A stretch of 13,572 nt of DNA from an uncultured Caryophanales bacterium (GCA_902464635.1 CABQKC010000034.1:1-13572); one strand, 5' to 3'. Numbered from the stretch's first letter, positions 1 to 6,643 are shown. The notes: generated from the letters alone by a model not told the origin. Made by a program: numbers and translations.

Positions 1-67
1 TATTCAAAAATGCTATTTTTTATTTAGGGCACTGTTAAAAATGGGGAAACTCAAAAGAAAGTTTATC

Positions 68-96
68 TTGATAGAGAATTACTAAGTGGATATAAT
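68..96 (+). promoter_or_regulatory. Promoter of tRNA-Gly
   Basis: A TTGATA -35 box (68-73) and a perfect TATAAT -10 box (91-96) are separated by exactly 17 bp. Transcription would start near 103, about 15 bases before the mature tRNA end. Upstream bases 1-67 show no gene that can be supported. Confidence 0.8.
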
Positions 97-117
97 AATC
101 GAGCCTTTAAGGGCAAT

Positions 118-191
118 GCAGGTGTAGTTCAGTGGTAGAACACCAGCCTTCCAAGCTGGTTATACGGGTTCGATTCCCGCCACCTGCTCCA
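118..191 (+). tRNA. tRNA-Gly (anticodon TCC)
   Basis: The 74-base cloverleaf is complete. The acceptor stem GCAGGTG (118-124) pairs with CACCTGC (181-187), followed by discriminator T188 and an encoded CCA (189-191). The anticodon stem CCAGC (143-147)/GCTGG (155-159) encloses the loop CTTCCAA, giving anticodon TCC (150-152), which reads GGA and GGG glycine codons. The T arm shows the usual GGGTTCGATTCCC. It has its own promoter and terminator, so it is a single-gene unit. tRNA-Gly genes are frequent integration sites and the DNA to the right is accessory in character, but I found no duplicated tRNA 3' end in the window. Confidence 0.98.
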
Positions 192-202
192 GTAGAAATC
201 AT

Positions 203-233
203 GGTCTGGCGCAGATTGTGTCGGACCTTTTTT
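203..233 (+). terminator. Rho-independent terminator of tRNA-Gly
   Basis: GGTCTGGCGCA (203-213) pairs with TGTGTCGGACC (217-227) around a 3-base loop, giving 11 pairs including G-U pairs, and is followed directly by six T. It lies 11 bases after the tRNA CCA end. Confidence 0.85.
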
Positions 234-287
234 CATTGCGGATAGGAACGTTTATCCGTTCCACCGGAAGTGCATGGAACCTTATGA

Positions 288-719
288 GGTTCTCCACTTT
301 TTTGTGGGGTCGGCGTGGGGTTTCCGTGGGAGAAGCCCCCTTTTTAATGCCTAGATAACCCCCTAAATTTAGCAGAGAAATGAAAATCCTCCATAATCAG
401 CCACTCTTTTAAATAGGTAATGAGCCAGTAGTTAGGATTAGTTACTGCAAATTATTCGATGCTATCGGAAAGAATTTTTCATTTCGTTTAATGATTTGCT
501 TGTTCGAGCACCAAACCGTTTTTTATAAATGAGGACCAGGTTACATTTGCTCCAATACCGTGCCAATCCTCTCCCGCATTTGCTGACAAGGAAAGGGATC
601 TTTATGTGGATGGATTGCCATTGTTGCAGAAAGTCTAGATATTATAGTCTTTGAGAAAGACCCCACGAAAAAACAATAGATTTCAAAAACAAGCCGACCC
701 CACAAAAAAGTGGAGAACC
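288..719. mobile_element. Degenerate IS or MITE-like element with 27-bp terminal inverted repeats
   Basis: Bases 288-314 and 693-719 are perfect reverse complements over 27 bp, and the match stops at both edges. Each arm contains the small dyad CCAC-T6-GTGG. The element is 432 bp, far too short for a full insertion sequence, and has no long ORF. Two short minus-strand frames may be coding relics: 344-445, about 33 codons ending in a stop just inside the left repeat, and 541-621, 26 codons from ATG with no ribosome binding site. That layout would fit an internally deleted IS whose transposase read leftward. No target-site duplication is visible (flanks CCTTATGA and AGGAAATG). The arm sequence is reminiscent of ISL3-type ends, but the family is a guess. 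Confidence 0.7.
317..345 (+). terminator. Rho-independent terminator inside the element's left end
   Basis: GGGGTTTC (317-324) pairs with GAAGCCCC (332-339), 8 pairs with one G-T, around the loop CGTGGGA, followed by C and five T. It works only on the plus strand, so it would stop transcription entering the element from the tRNA side. Confidence 0.7.
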
Positions 720-941
720 AGGAAATGAACCGAACTATTCATAAAATCTAATTTTGTTTTGTTATTTTCAGAACGATTTTTTCTTTTGGCTTTGCGACTT
801 AATGACTATCACCCTAAGTGAAAAAGAGTTTATCCGTTGTTATGTGAAGCAAAATATTTAAAAAGTTTTACATAAAAGGCGTTTTTCAGGACTAACGTTA
901 AAGAATTGCTGCTCAAACAAGAAATAATGAAGTTTGTATCG
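720..941. other. Intergenic stretch without a supportable gene
   Basis: Between the mobile element and the toxin-like gene's control region I see only AT-rich DNA with no ORF that has a start, ribosome binding site and recognisable product. A 19-codon frame from ATG at 802 to TAA at 859-861 lacks a Shine-Dalgarno sequence. This may be debris of earlier insertions. Confidence 0.5.
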
Positions 942-1032
942 TCAACTTGTTTATAAAAAAGTTGAGTTACAAGTTTGATAATATTCTAGAACTTGTTTAT
1001 GAAATATTGTATAATTAAGTTTAAGAAGGAGG
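942..1032 (+). promoter_or_regulatory. Promoter, repeated operator-like motifs and RBS of the toxin-like operon
   Basis: AACTTGT occurs at 944-950 and 990-996, with its reverse complement ACAAGTT between them at 969-975. The outer copies extend to a shared 11-mer AACTTGTTTAT (944-954, 990-1000). A second dyad, TCAACTT (942-948)/AAGTTGA (959-965), overlaps the first. A TATAAT -10 box lies at 1010-1015; the best-placed -35 (TAGAAC, 987-992) is poor and overlaps the third motif, as expected for a regulated promoter. The ribosome binding site AAGGAGG (1026-1032) sits 9 bases before ATG 1042. That a protein binds these motifs is inferred. Confidence 0.55.
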
Positions 1033-1041
1033 TTGGCACTT

Positions 1042-1893
1042 ATGAATGTTAAAAATGAGATTGCCGTTCTTTGCAATACTCTTAAAATAACAGAAGTTGA
1101 ACTTGCTAAAGAATTAGGTATTACATTTGAAACTATTAATAATTGGAAAGATGAAAGCAAGATAATAGATATTTCAAATATTGAAAGTCTTTATTCCTAT
1201 GCATATTCAAGCAAAATTAGCTTCAATAATATATATGAGCAGTTTTTGAAAGAAGATTGCCAAAAAAATGAAGTTGTTTTGTTCCATGGGGCTAAAAGGC
1301 CATTCTCCATGCCTATTAATTTTTTTGAACACTCTAAAAGCAATAATGATTTCGGTATTGGCTTTTATCTAGGAGAAACATTTGAACAGGCTGCTAATTA
1401 TATTAGTTTTCTTCAACTGAATAGAGTCTATTCGTTTAAATTGAATCTTTATAATTTAAAAACATACAAATTTGGCGTTGATACAAAATGGATGATAGCG
1501 ATTGCTTATTATAGAGGTTGGCTTGAAGACTACAAGGACTGCGATTTTATTAGAAACATAATAAATGAGATTGACACTTGTGATGTCATAATTGCCCCGA
1601 TTGCGGATAATAGAATGTTTGACATTATATCTGAATACGTTGAAGGAACTATTACGGATGAGCAGTGCAGACATGCTCTGGCTGCTACAAATTTAGGGCT
1701 TCAATATGTTTTGAAAACGAGTAAAGCAGCAAACCAAATTCAATTAATTAAAGAAATGTATGTATGCAAAAAAGAAAAAGAAAAATGCATCGAAAATAGG
1801 AATTTTCTGACAAATAGCGGATTTCAAAAGGTAAAAATGGCTAGAATTGAATATAAAGGCAAAGGAAAATATATCGAAGAGGTATTAAGATGA
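1042..1893 (+). CDS. HTH-DUF3990 protein, putative ADP-ribosyltransferase-like toxin
   Basis: This 283-residue protein has an N-terminal helix-turn-helix (about 14-36, with LAKELGITFETINNWK) and a C-terminal DUF3990 domain (about 78-245). The family signatures are FHGA (81-84), NDFGIGFYLGETFEQA (102-117) and DVIIAPIADN (181-190). DUF3990 is, to my knowledge, related to the ADP-ribosyltransferase fold; His82 and Tyr109 would sit where the NAD-binding H and Y of an H-Y-E-type enzyme are expected, which is inference. A charged tail of about 40 residues follows. Start: ATG 1042 has AAGGAGG 9 bases upstream, whereas TTG 1033 lies directly against that site. The stop overlaps the next start (ATGA, 1890-1893), so the two genes are probably translationally coupled. 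The HTH may autoregulate through the repeats at 942-1000. The toxin role rests on family context, not on direct proof. Confidence 0.8.
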   Translation: MNVKNEIAVLCNTLKITEVELAKELGITFETINNWKDESKIIDISNIESLYSYAYSSKISFNNIYEQFLKEDCQKNEVVLFHGAKRPFSMPINFFEHSKSNNDFGIGFYLGETFEQAANYISFLQLNRVYSFKLNLYNLKTYKFGVDTKWMIAIAYYRGWLEDYKDCDFIRNIINEIDTCDVIIAPIADNRMFDIISEYVEGTITDEQCRHALAATNLGLQYVLKTSKAANQIQLIKEMYVCKKEKEKCIENRNFLTNSGFQKVKMARIEYKGKGKYIEEVLR

Positions 1894-2696
1894 AGCCATT
1901 AACTTCAATAGAAATTTTGTTGTGTCGATCTCAAGCTAAAATTTTTGAGGCATCGGTTGACAAGACTAGTTATAGCTCTGCTATTTTTATCAGAAGATTT
2001 ATGTATTCTTCGATTGGCAAATCATTTGACGATAAGCTTTTTCTTTATCGCACAGAATCTATAGAAGATGTATTTGATTTAGTGGACGAAGAATTTGGAA
2101 AAAGCAGTTACGGAAAAATAAAGTACACAAAAGATCAAATGTTTTGGATTGGATATATTTATAGGGTCATTTGTATCAAATATAACTTATCTAGTAAAAG
2201 CGTTTATAAACTTTTTAACGGGCAGGATATAGTGAAATATTATAATATCTGCCATACATTTGATGCTGTGGATGCTGCCGAAAGAATGATGGAAAGCATT
2301 AATTATTGTGAAACTTCAATAGAAGAAACCGCATATAAATATATGAAACGACTACTTTTTACAGAAAAGTTAGTTGGATTTTTAGGTAAAGATGTCGAAG
2401 TCTTCGTTGATAGACCTATTGGTTATAACCATGAAGGAATTATATATACCCAAAATTACGGGCATATAAAAGAATTGACTGCATTAGAGAATGAATATCA
2501 AGATGCTTATGTTATTGGAGTTTATGAACCTTTGAAGACTTTCAAAGGAAAGGTAATTGCAGTTATTAATAGGAAAAATGATATCGAGGACAAATTAATT
2601 GTCTCTGATAAGAATGCTTCTTTTTCTAAAGAAGAAATTCTTAGAATGGTTAATTTCCAGGAAAAGTATTTCAAATCAAAAGTGATTTTAAAATAA
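1890..2696 (+). CDS. Antitoxin-like protein fused to inorganic pyrophosphatase-like domain
   Basis: This 268-residue protein has two parts. Residues 1-138 resemble the usual partner of DUF3990 proteins, with FIRRFMYSSIGKSFDD (33-48), KDQMFWIGYIYRV (81-93) and CHTFDAVDAAERM (121-133). Residues 162-266 read as a short family I soluble pyrophosphatase: VFVDRPIG (171-178), YTQNYGHI (186-193), ENEYQDAYVIGV (200-211) and NDIEDKLIV (230-238). By eye alignment to E. coli Ppa, Arg43, Tyr51, Tyr55, Asp70, Asp97 and Asp102 map to R175, Y186, Y190, D205, D231 and D234, while Asp65 and Asp67 become Glu200 and Glu202. The frame runs through the junction (about 140-161) without a stop. It is coupled to the upstream gene by the ATGA overlap. 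Likely role: neutralise the HTH-DUF3990 partner. Whether the enzyme domain hydrolyses PPi, another phosphoanhydride, or is structural is unknown. Confidence 0.75.
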   Translation: MKPLTSIEILLCRSQAKIFEASVDKTSYSSAIFIRRFMYSSIGKSFDDKLFLYRTESIEDVFDLVDEEFGKSSYGKIKYTKDQMFWIGYIYRVICIKYNLSSKSVYKLFNGQDIVKYYNICHTFDAVDAAERMMESINYCETSIEETAYKYMKRLLFTEKLVGFLGKDVEVFVDRPIGYNHEGIIYTQNYGHIKELTALENEYQDAYVIGVYEPLKTFKGKVIAVINRKNDIEDKLIVSDKNASFSKEEILRMVNFQEKYFKSKVILK

Positions 2697-2742
2697 CTAC
2701 TTTTTGCTTTTATGTGTGTATCCATTTTTTAGGAAGTTAGTA

Positions 2743-2798
2743 TTAACTTTTGGGGTACAAATCTATATAATATTAATATAAAAGCACCCCAAAAGGAG
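2743..2798 (+). promoter_or_regulatory. Promoter, operator-like dyad and RBS of the Fic gene
   Basis: TTAACT (2743-2748) and TATAAT (2766-2771) are 17 bp apart. CTTTTGGGGT (2747-2756), overlapping the -35, is a perfect inverted repeat of ACCCCAAAAG (2786-2795), which overlaps the ribosome binding site AAGGAG (2793-2798; 8 bases before ATG 2807). A bound repressor could cover the promoter, and in read-through RNA the arms could pair and mask the RBS. The right arm belongs to a 15-mer found again after the gene. Confidence 0.6.
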
Positions 2799-2806
2799 AC
2801 ACGGCT

Positions 2807-3745
2807 ATGGATAAACAATATTTACAAATTCAAACATTGTTGGAGCAAAGAGCTGAAATAACTGCCAGATTAAATTTGATTCCATTTGATGGTTCTCTTG
2901 AAATAAAAGATAGAGATGGACAAAAATACATCTACATTAGAAAACGTGTTTTAGGACGTAACACATCTACATATGTTGATTCGTATTCCGATGAATTGTT
3001 TGCTTCAATATCTAAATTATTAAAAGACGCTAAAGAATATAAAAAACAAATTAGAAAAATTAATAACGAACTCGCTAAATTAGGCTATAGTGGGCAAGAA
3101 TTATCACCTAGAGTATTGCTAAATATTGATTTTGCAAGAGCTAACATGAAATCTAATATTTATGATCAGGCTATACTTGAAGGTATTGCTACTACATTTC
3201 CAGACACTGAAACAATTATTGAAAATGGAAAAGTTAGTGGAATGACTGCAACAGATGTTCAAAAGATATTAAATTTGAAGCATGCGTGGGAATTTATTAT
3301 GGATAAAGATGTTGTTGCATCTAAAACTAGTTATTCAATCCTTTGCTATATTGCAGGTCTTGTAAATGAGGGATTTTATACTTACGGTGGCAGAATAAGA
3401 TGCGTGCCTGTAACTATAGGAGGTACAACTTATATTCCACCTATGCCTATTGAATCTGTTGTTAAAGAAAAAATAGAAGAAATACTAAACAAGGATGAAG
3501 AACAGGCTGATATCGCTATTGAACTATGCTTATATTGCATGAAAACACAAATTTTTAATGATGGAAACAAAAGGGCTTCAGTAATATTTGCTAACCACTT
3601 TTTAATTTCAAATGGTGCAGGACTATTGGTAATACCAGAGAGTAAGGTTTCACAATTCAAAAAATTATTGGTTTTATATTATGAAGATAGAGACAATGGT
3701 GAAATATTAGAATTCATGAAGACGTATTGCTGGAAGAAATTTTAA
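2807..3745 (+). CDS. Fic-family protein with degenerate catalytic motif (His to Gln)
   Basis: This 312-residue protein belongs to the Fic/Fido fold, whose active members usually transfer AMP from ATP to target proteins. Residues 30-95 are a basic N-terminal region (KYIYIRKR at 40-47) followed by a charged helix. An ILEGIATT segment (123-130) sits where class II Fic proteins carry the autoinhibitory helix, although the usual Ser/Thr four residues before the Glu is Gln121. The catalytic loop reads QIFNDGNKR (248-256) instead of HxFx(D/E)GNGR: Gln248 (CAA, 3548-3550) replaces the general-base His, Lys255 replaces the second Gly, and the later Arg is absent. F250, D252, G253, N254 and R256 remain, so nucleotide binding may persist. 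It has its own promoter and is flanked by matching repeats, suggesting an independent unit. Function could be inactive toxin, altered chemistry or regulation. Confidence 0.8.
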   Translation: MDKQYLQIQTLLEQRAEITARLNLIPFDGSLEIKDRDGQKYIYIRKRVLGRNTSTYVDSYSDELFASISKLLKDAKEYKKQIRKINNELAKLGYSGQELSPRVLLNIDFARANMKSNIYDQAILEGIATTFPDTETIIENGKVSGMTATDVQKILNLKHAWEFIMDKDVVASKTSYSILCYIAGLVNEGFYTYGGRIRCVPVTIGGTTYIPPMPIESVVKEKIEEILNKDEEQADIAIELCLYCMKTQIFNDGNKRASVIFANHFLISNGAGLLVIPESKVSQFKKLLVLYYEDRDNGEILEFMKTYCWKKF

Positions 3746-3775
3746 ATAGGGTGCAAATAGATACCTACACAAGCC

Positions 3776-3790
3776 AAAAGCACCCCAAAA
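3776..3790. repeat. 15-bp direct repeat, downstream copy
   Basis: AAAAGCACCCCAAAA at 3776-3790 is identical to 2780-2794, placing one copy just before and one just after the Fic gene, 996 bp apart. It may be a second operator site or the footprint of a mobilised cassette. Confidence 0.7.
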
Positions 3791-3794
3791 AGAT

Positions 3795-3825
3795 TTTGCA
3801 TATTGATGCAAATGTGTAAAGCTTT
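3795..3825 (+). terminator. Possible weak terminator after the Fic gene
   Basis: TTTGCAT (3795-3801) pairs with ATGCAAA (3806-3812) around ATTG. A T-rich run begins only at about 3822, after a 9-base gap, so this is a poor intrinsic terminator. Confidence 0.3.
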
Positions 3826-3926
3826 TTTCTTTTAACGCCAAACTTCCTAGCGGTTAGCCACATATAGGCTTTAAATTAATAGAGATAATCATTAAAAATA
3901 ATCTAATACAACTATCTTTTAGAGAT

Positions 3927-3932
3927 TATAAT
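3927..3932 (+). promoter_or_regulatory. -10 box directly upstream of the MFS gene
   Basis: A perfect TATAAT ends 10 bases before ATG 3943. Transcription would start near 3939-3940, leaving almost no 5' leader. No convincing -35 is seen at 3903-3911, and no Shine-Dalgarno sequence lies before the ATG. Confidence 0.45.
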
Positions 3933-3942
3933 TTTCTTACTT

Positions 3943-5115
3943 ATGGCAACTTTATTAATCGCAGTTATATATCTAGCATTTATATCCCTAGGATTACCTG
4001 ATTCCTTATTAGGATCAGCTTGGCCTAGTATGAGAATTGTTTTTGATGTTCCTTCTTCATTTGCAGGCTATGTCTCAATGACAATTTGTCTAATGACTAT
4101 TATTTCTTCATTAATCTCTCCGACTTTAATAAAGAAAATACACACTAAATGGATAGTAATATTCTCAATATTATTAACAATAATTGGATTATTAGGATTC
4201 TCTTTTTCAAGTAAATACTGGATGTTATTTATATTTGCTGTTCCTTATGGATTAGGGGCTGGGTCAATTGATGCTGCACTTAATCATTATGTAGCGTCGA
4301 ATTATTCTTCTAGGGTAATGAATTTCCTTCATTGCTTTTATGGAATTGGGGCAGTAATTAGCCCTAATATCATGTCTATTGCCCTTAGATATGCCCATTG
4401 GAATCAAGGATATAGGTGGACTGCCTATATCCAAATAGGAATATTATTAATATGCATCCTTTCTATTCCTCTATGGAAAATAAACGAGAAGAAAGATGTT
4501 GAAATCCAAAAAGAAACAAAAGGCATATTTTCTACTTTAAAGATACCTGCGGTTATATTGACTCTTATTGCCTTCTTTTCCTATTGTGCAGGGGAGGCAA
4601 CTTGCTTCTTATGGACTTCTACCTATTTTAAAAATAGATTCGATTATCTAGGAGAAGATATAATCGCTGCCTGCGGTTCTTTAATCTTCCTTGGTTTAAT
4701 GTTAGGAAGATTATTGTCAGGAATATTCGCGAACAAATTAAATGACAAGAATCTAATTCGCATTGGAATTGGGATTGAATTAATTGGAATAATATTGATA
4801 TCAATAAATATAGATAATTATATTTTGCCTTTAATTGGGTTTATCGTAATAGGATTAGGAATGGGTCCAATATATCCTTCAATCCAACATATGGCCCCGA
4901 TTAATTTCGGGCATGAATATGCTGCTTCAGTCATAGGATTACAGATGGCTAGTGCTTATCTAGGCTCAACATTTATGCCGACTGTATTTGGATTGATCGA
5001 AGAAAGAACTGGTTACTACATGATGCCGATTTATTTAGGCATATTCCTAATATTAAATATATCTTTGCTAGAAATAAGTTATTTGATTAATAAGCAAAGA
5101 AAAATCGGTGAATAA
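3943..5115 (+). CDS. MFS family transporter, 12 TM
   Basis: This 390-residue membrane protein has about twelve hydrophobic segments, starting at residues 1-27, with a longer cytoplasmic loop near 180-200 (KINEKKDVEIQKETKG) between the two six-helix halves. The start of TM1, SLGLPDSLLGSAWPSM, and the later VIGLGMGPIYPSIQHM are typical of a sugar/fucose-permease-like branch of the major facilitator superfamily, but substrate and direction cannot be read. Length is normal and both halves are intact. The frame is open upstream to a TAA at 3904-3906 with no other ATG, GTG or TTG start, so ATG 3943 is chosen although it lacks a Shine-Dalgarno site; see the -10 box at 3927. It stands alone, same strand as its neighbours, with no shared operon. 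Confidence 0.85.
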   Translation: MATLLIAVIYLAFISLGLPDSLLGSAWPSMRIVFDVPSSFAGYVSMTICLMTIISSLISPTLIKKIHTKWIVIFSILLTIIGLLGFSFSSKYWMLFIFAVPYGLGAGSIDAALNHYVASNYSSRVMNFLHCFYGIGAVISPNIMSIALRYAHWNQGYRWTAYIQIGILLICILSIPLWKINEKKDVEIQKETKGIFSTLKIPAVILTLIAFFSYCAGEATCFLWTSTYFKNRFDYLGEDIIAACGSLIFLGLMLGRLLSGIFANKLNDKNLIRIGIGIELIGIILISINIDNYILPLIGFIVIGLGMGPIYPSIQHMAPINFGHEYAASVIGLQMASAYLGSTFMPTVFGLIEERTGYYMMPIYLGIFLILNISLLEISYLINKQRKIGE

Positions 5116-5122
5116 GGAAAAT

Positions 5123-5154
5123 TTTTGTTAGGTGACAAAGTAGTCACAACAAAA
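5123..5154. repeat. Interrupted inverted repeat after the MFS gene
   Basis: TTTTGTT(AG)GTGAC (5123-5136) is complementary to GTCACAACAAAA (5143-5154) apart from a two-base bulge, around AAAGTA. On the plus strand it lacks a T tail, so it is not a standard terminator for the MFS gene; it may stabilise an mRNA end or be a protein site. Confidence 0.45.
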
Positions 5155-5219
5155 TAGGGCAGTTTAACGAATTTCTGGACTTTTAGGTACTACTGTTGCA
5201 ATGGCTCTGTCAAGTAACG

Positions 5220-5259
5220 CATTTTATTTTTTTGCCGAAAACGGAAAAAAAATAAAATG
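5220..5259. repeat. Palindromic repeat, copy 1 (left of the ATPase gene)
   Basis: Two 18-bp arms (5220-5237 and 5242-5259) are complementary with one mismatch (G5234) around AAAA. The stem is CCG/CGG at the tip with long A/T arms. The T run lies before the tip and the A run after it on both strands, the reverse of a bidirectional terminator. Bases 5220-5250 are identical to 6644-6674. Confidence 0.8.
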
Positions 5260-5315
5260 GAAACCTTGAATAGCATGTTATAAGGAACTAAAATTAAGGC
5301 ATATCGGAGAAAGAA

Positions 5316-6629
5316 ATGCCTAGAATAGAAAGACCAAAATATCTTAATCAGCTCATTAATCGTATGGGTAATGGAATGGTAAAAATCATTACTGGTTTAC
5401 GTAGGGTTGGAAAATCATATTTTCTTGGTGATATTTTCTATGATTATTTAATTTCGTCAGGAGTAAGTAAAGAATCTATCATCAAATTTGATTTCTCTTC
5501 GGAAAAGGATTTGCTGCTTATTGATGAAAACTATAATGACTTAAAAAAAGAACATAGAAAAGTCGATTCTGCTAAGTTCATTAAATATATTTTGGAAAAA
5601 ACCGTTAACGATATTCAGTATTATCTATTGCTTGATGAAGTACAAGAATTGGAATCGTTTGAAAGTGTTCTTAATGGATTCCTTTCCCAAAAGAAATTCG
5701 ATATTTATGTAACTGGAAGTAATGCTAAATTCCTTTCGAAGGATATTATTACTGAATTTAGAGGTAGGGGCGATGAAATCCACCTTTTGCCTTTGGCATT
5801 TTCTGAATGTTGGTCTTTCTATGATAAAGATCCAAAAGAAGCCCTTAATAAATATATGGTTTATGGTGGCTTGCCTATGGTTGTTTTATCTAAAACTGAT
5901 TTAGATAGAAGGACTTATATAGAAAAACAAATTAATGAAACATATATCGCTGATATTGTTGAAAGATATGGCAGCAAAGATGAGGAAGATTTAAAAGAAC
6001 TACTTTTATTTATTTCTTCTGCAATCTCTACCTTTGTAAATCCAAAGAAATTAGCCGCTAGATTCAAAAGCATAAAGCATTCATTAATAAGTGAGCCTAC
6101 CGTTGCAACTTATATTGAACATTTCGAAGAAATATTCCTTATAAAGAAAGCACTTCGTTATGATGTTAAAGGAACTACCTACATTTCCACCCCATATAAG
6201 GTCTATTTCGAAGATGCTGGGATTAGAAATGGTGTCCTTTCATATAGACAAATTGAACCAGCTCATTTAATGGAAAATGTCATTTTCAATGAGCTCAGGT
6301 TCCGTGGCTTTTCGGTGGATGTTGGCCAAATTGAAGTTAGAGACAAGATCAAAGACGAACAGACTGGATTAGAAAAAGAAATAAAGAAATATCTAGAAAC
6401 TGATTTTGTTGCTAATGAAGGTAGCAATAGATTTTATATTCAATCCGTTTATTTAATAGACGGTCCTGAAAAAAGGGAACAAGAAACCAGAAGTTTATTG
6501 AATATAAAAGATTCATTTAAAAAAGTGATTATTACTTATAACAATGTTTTTGATGGATATGACAACAATGGAATTTATTATTTAGATTTTTATAGATTCT
6601 TGATTGATGAAAATAGTTTATATAAATAA
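5316..6629 (+). CDS. AAA family ATPase with C-terminal DUF4143 domain
   Basis: This 437-residue protein has the layout of the AAA_14/DUF4143 family. Walker A is GLRRVGKS (27-34), Walker B YLLLDEVQE (103-111), sensor-1-like VTGSNA (132-137), followed by the arginine-rich FRGRGDEIHLLPL (148-160). The C-terminal half (about 200-437) is the DUF4143 region with the nuclease-fold-like ETDFVA then FYIQSVY; the usual catalytic Lys position holds Gln, so nuclease activity is doubtful. Such proteins are common in gut bacteria, often in many variable copies, with unknown function. Start: GGAG (5306-5309) six bases before ATG 5316. The gene stands alone and is bracketed by two copies of the same palindrome (5220-5259, 6644-6683), which suggests a mobile or exchangeable cassette. 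It converges on the opp operon. Confidence 0.85.
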   Translation: MPRIERPKYLNQLINRMGNGMVKIITGLRRVGKSYFLGDIFYDYLISSGVSKESIIKFDFSSEKDLLLIDENYNDLKKEHRKVDSAKFIKYILEKTVNDIQYYLLLDEVQELESFESVLNGFLSQKKFDIYVTGSNAKFLSKDIITEFRGRGDEIHLLPLAFSECWSFYDKDPKEALNKYMVYGGLPMVVLSKTDLDRRTYIEKQINETYIADIVERYGSKDEEDLKELLLFISSAISTFVNPKKLAARFKSIKHSLISEPTVATYIEHFEEIFLIKKALRYDVKGTTYISTPYKVYFEDAGIRNGVLSYRQIEPAHLMENVIFNELRFRGFSVDVGQIEVRDKIKDEQTGLEKEIKKYLETDFVANEGSNRFYIQSVYLIDGPEKREQETRSLLNIKDSFKKVIITYNNVFDGYDNNGIYYLDFYRFLIDENSLYK

Positions 6630-6643
6630 GTGTTAATAAGTTT

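Noticed and set aside
280..727. Target-site duplication around the 27-bp inverted repeats
   Set aside because: The flanking 8-mers CCTTATGA and AGGAAATG do not match, and no shorter duplication adjoins the arms.
802..861. 19-codon frame (MTITLSEKEFIRCYVKQNI)
   Set aside because: No ribosome binding site, no promoter and too short to recognise.
1033..1041. Earlier TTG start for the HTH-DUF3990 gene
   Set aside because: TTG 1033 directly abuts the AAGGAGG site at 1026-1032, leaving no spacing; ATG 1042 is ideally placed.
5201..5269. 22-codon frame reading through palindrome copy 1
   Set aside because: No Shine-Dalgarno sequence. The second palindrome copy can be read in the same phase but has an upstream stop and no start, so the repeat explains the similarity.
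1042..6629. Mycoplasma-type code (TGA as Trp)
   Set aside because: Trp residues at conserved positions use TGG, and the HTH-DUF3990 gene ends in TGA exactly at the overlap with the next start.
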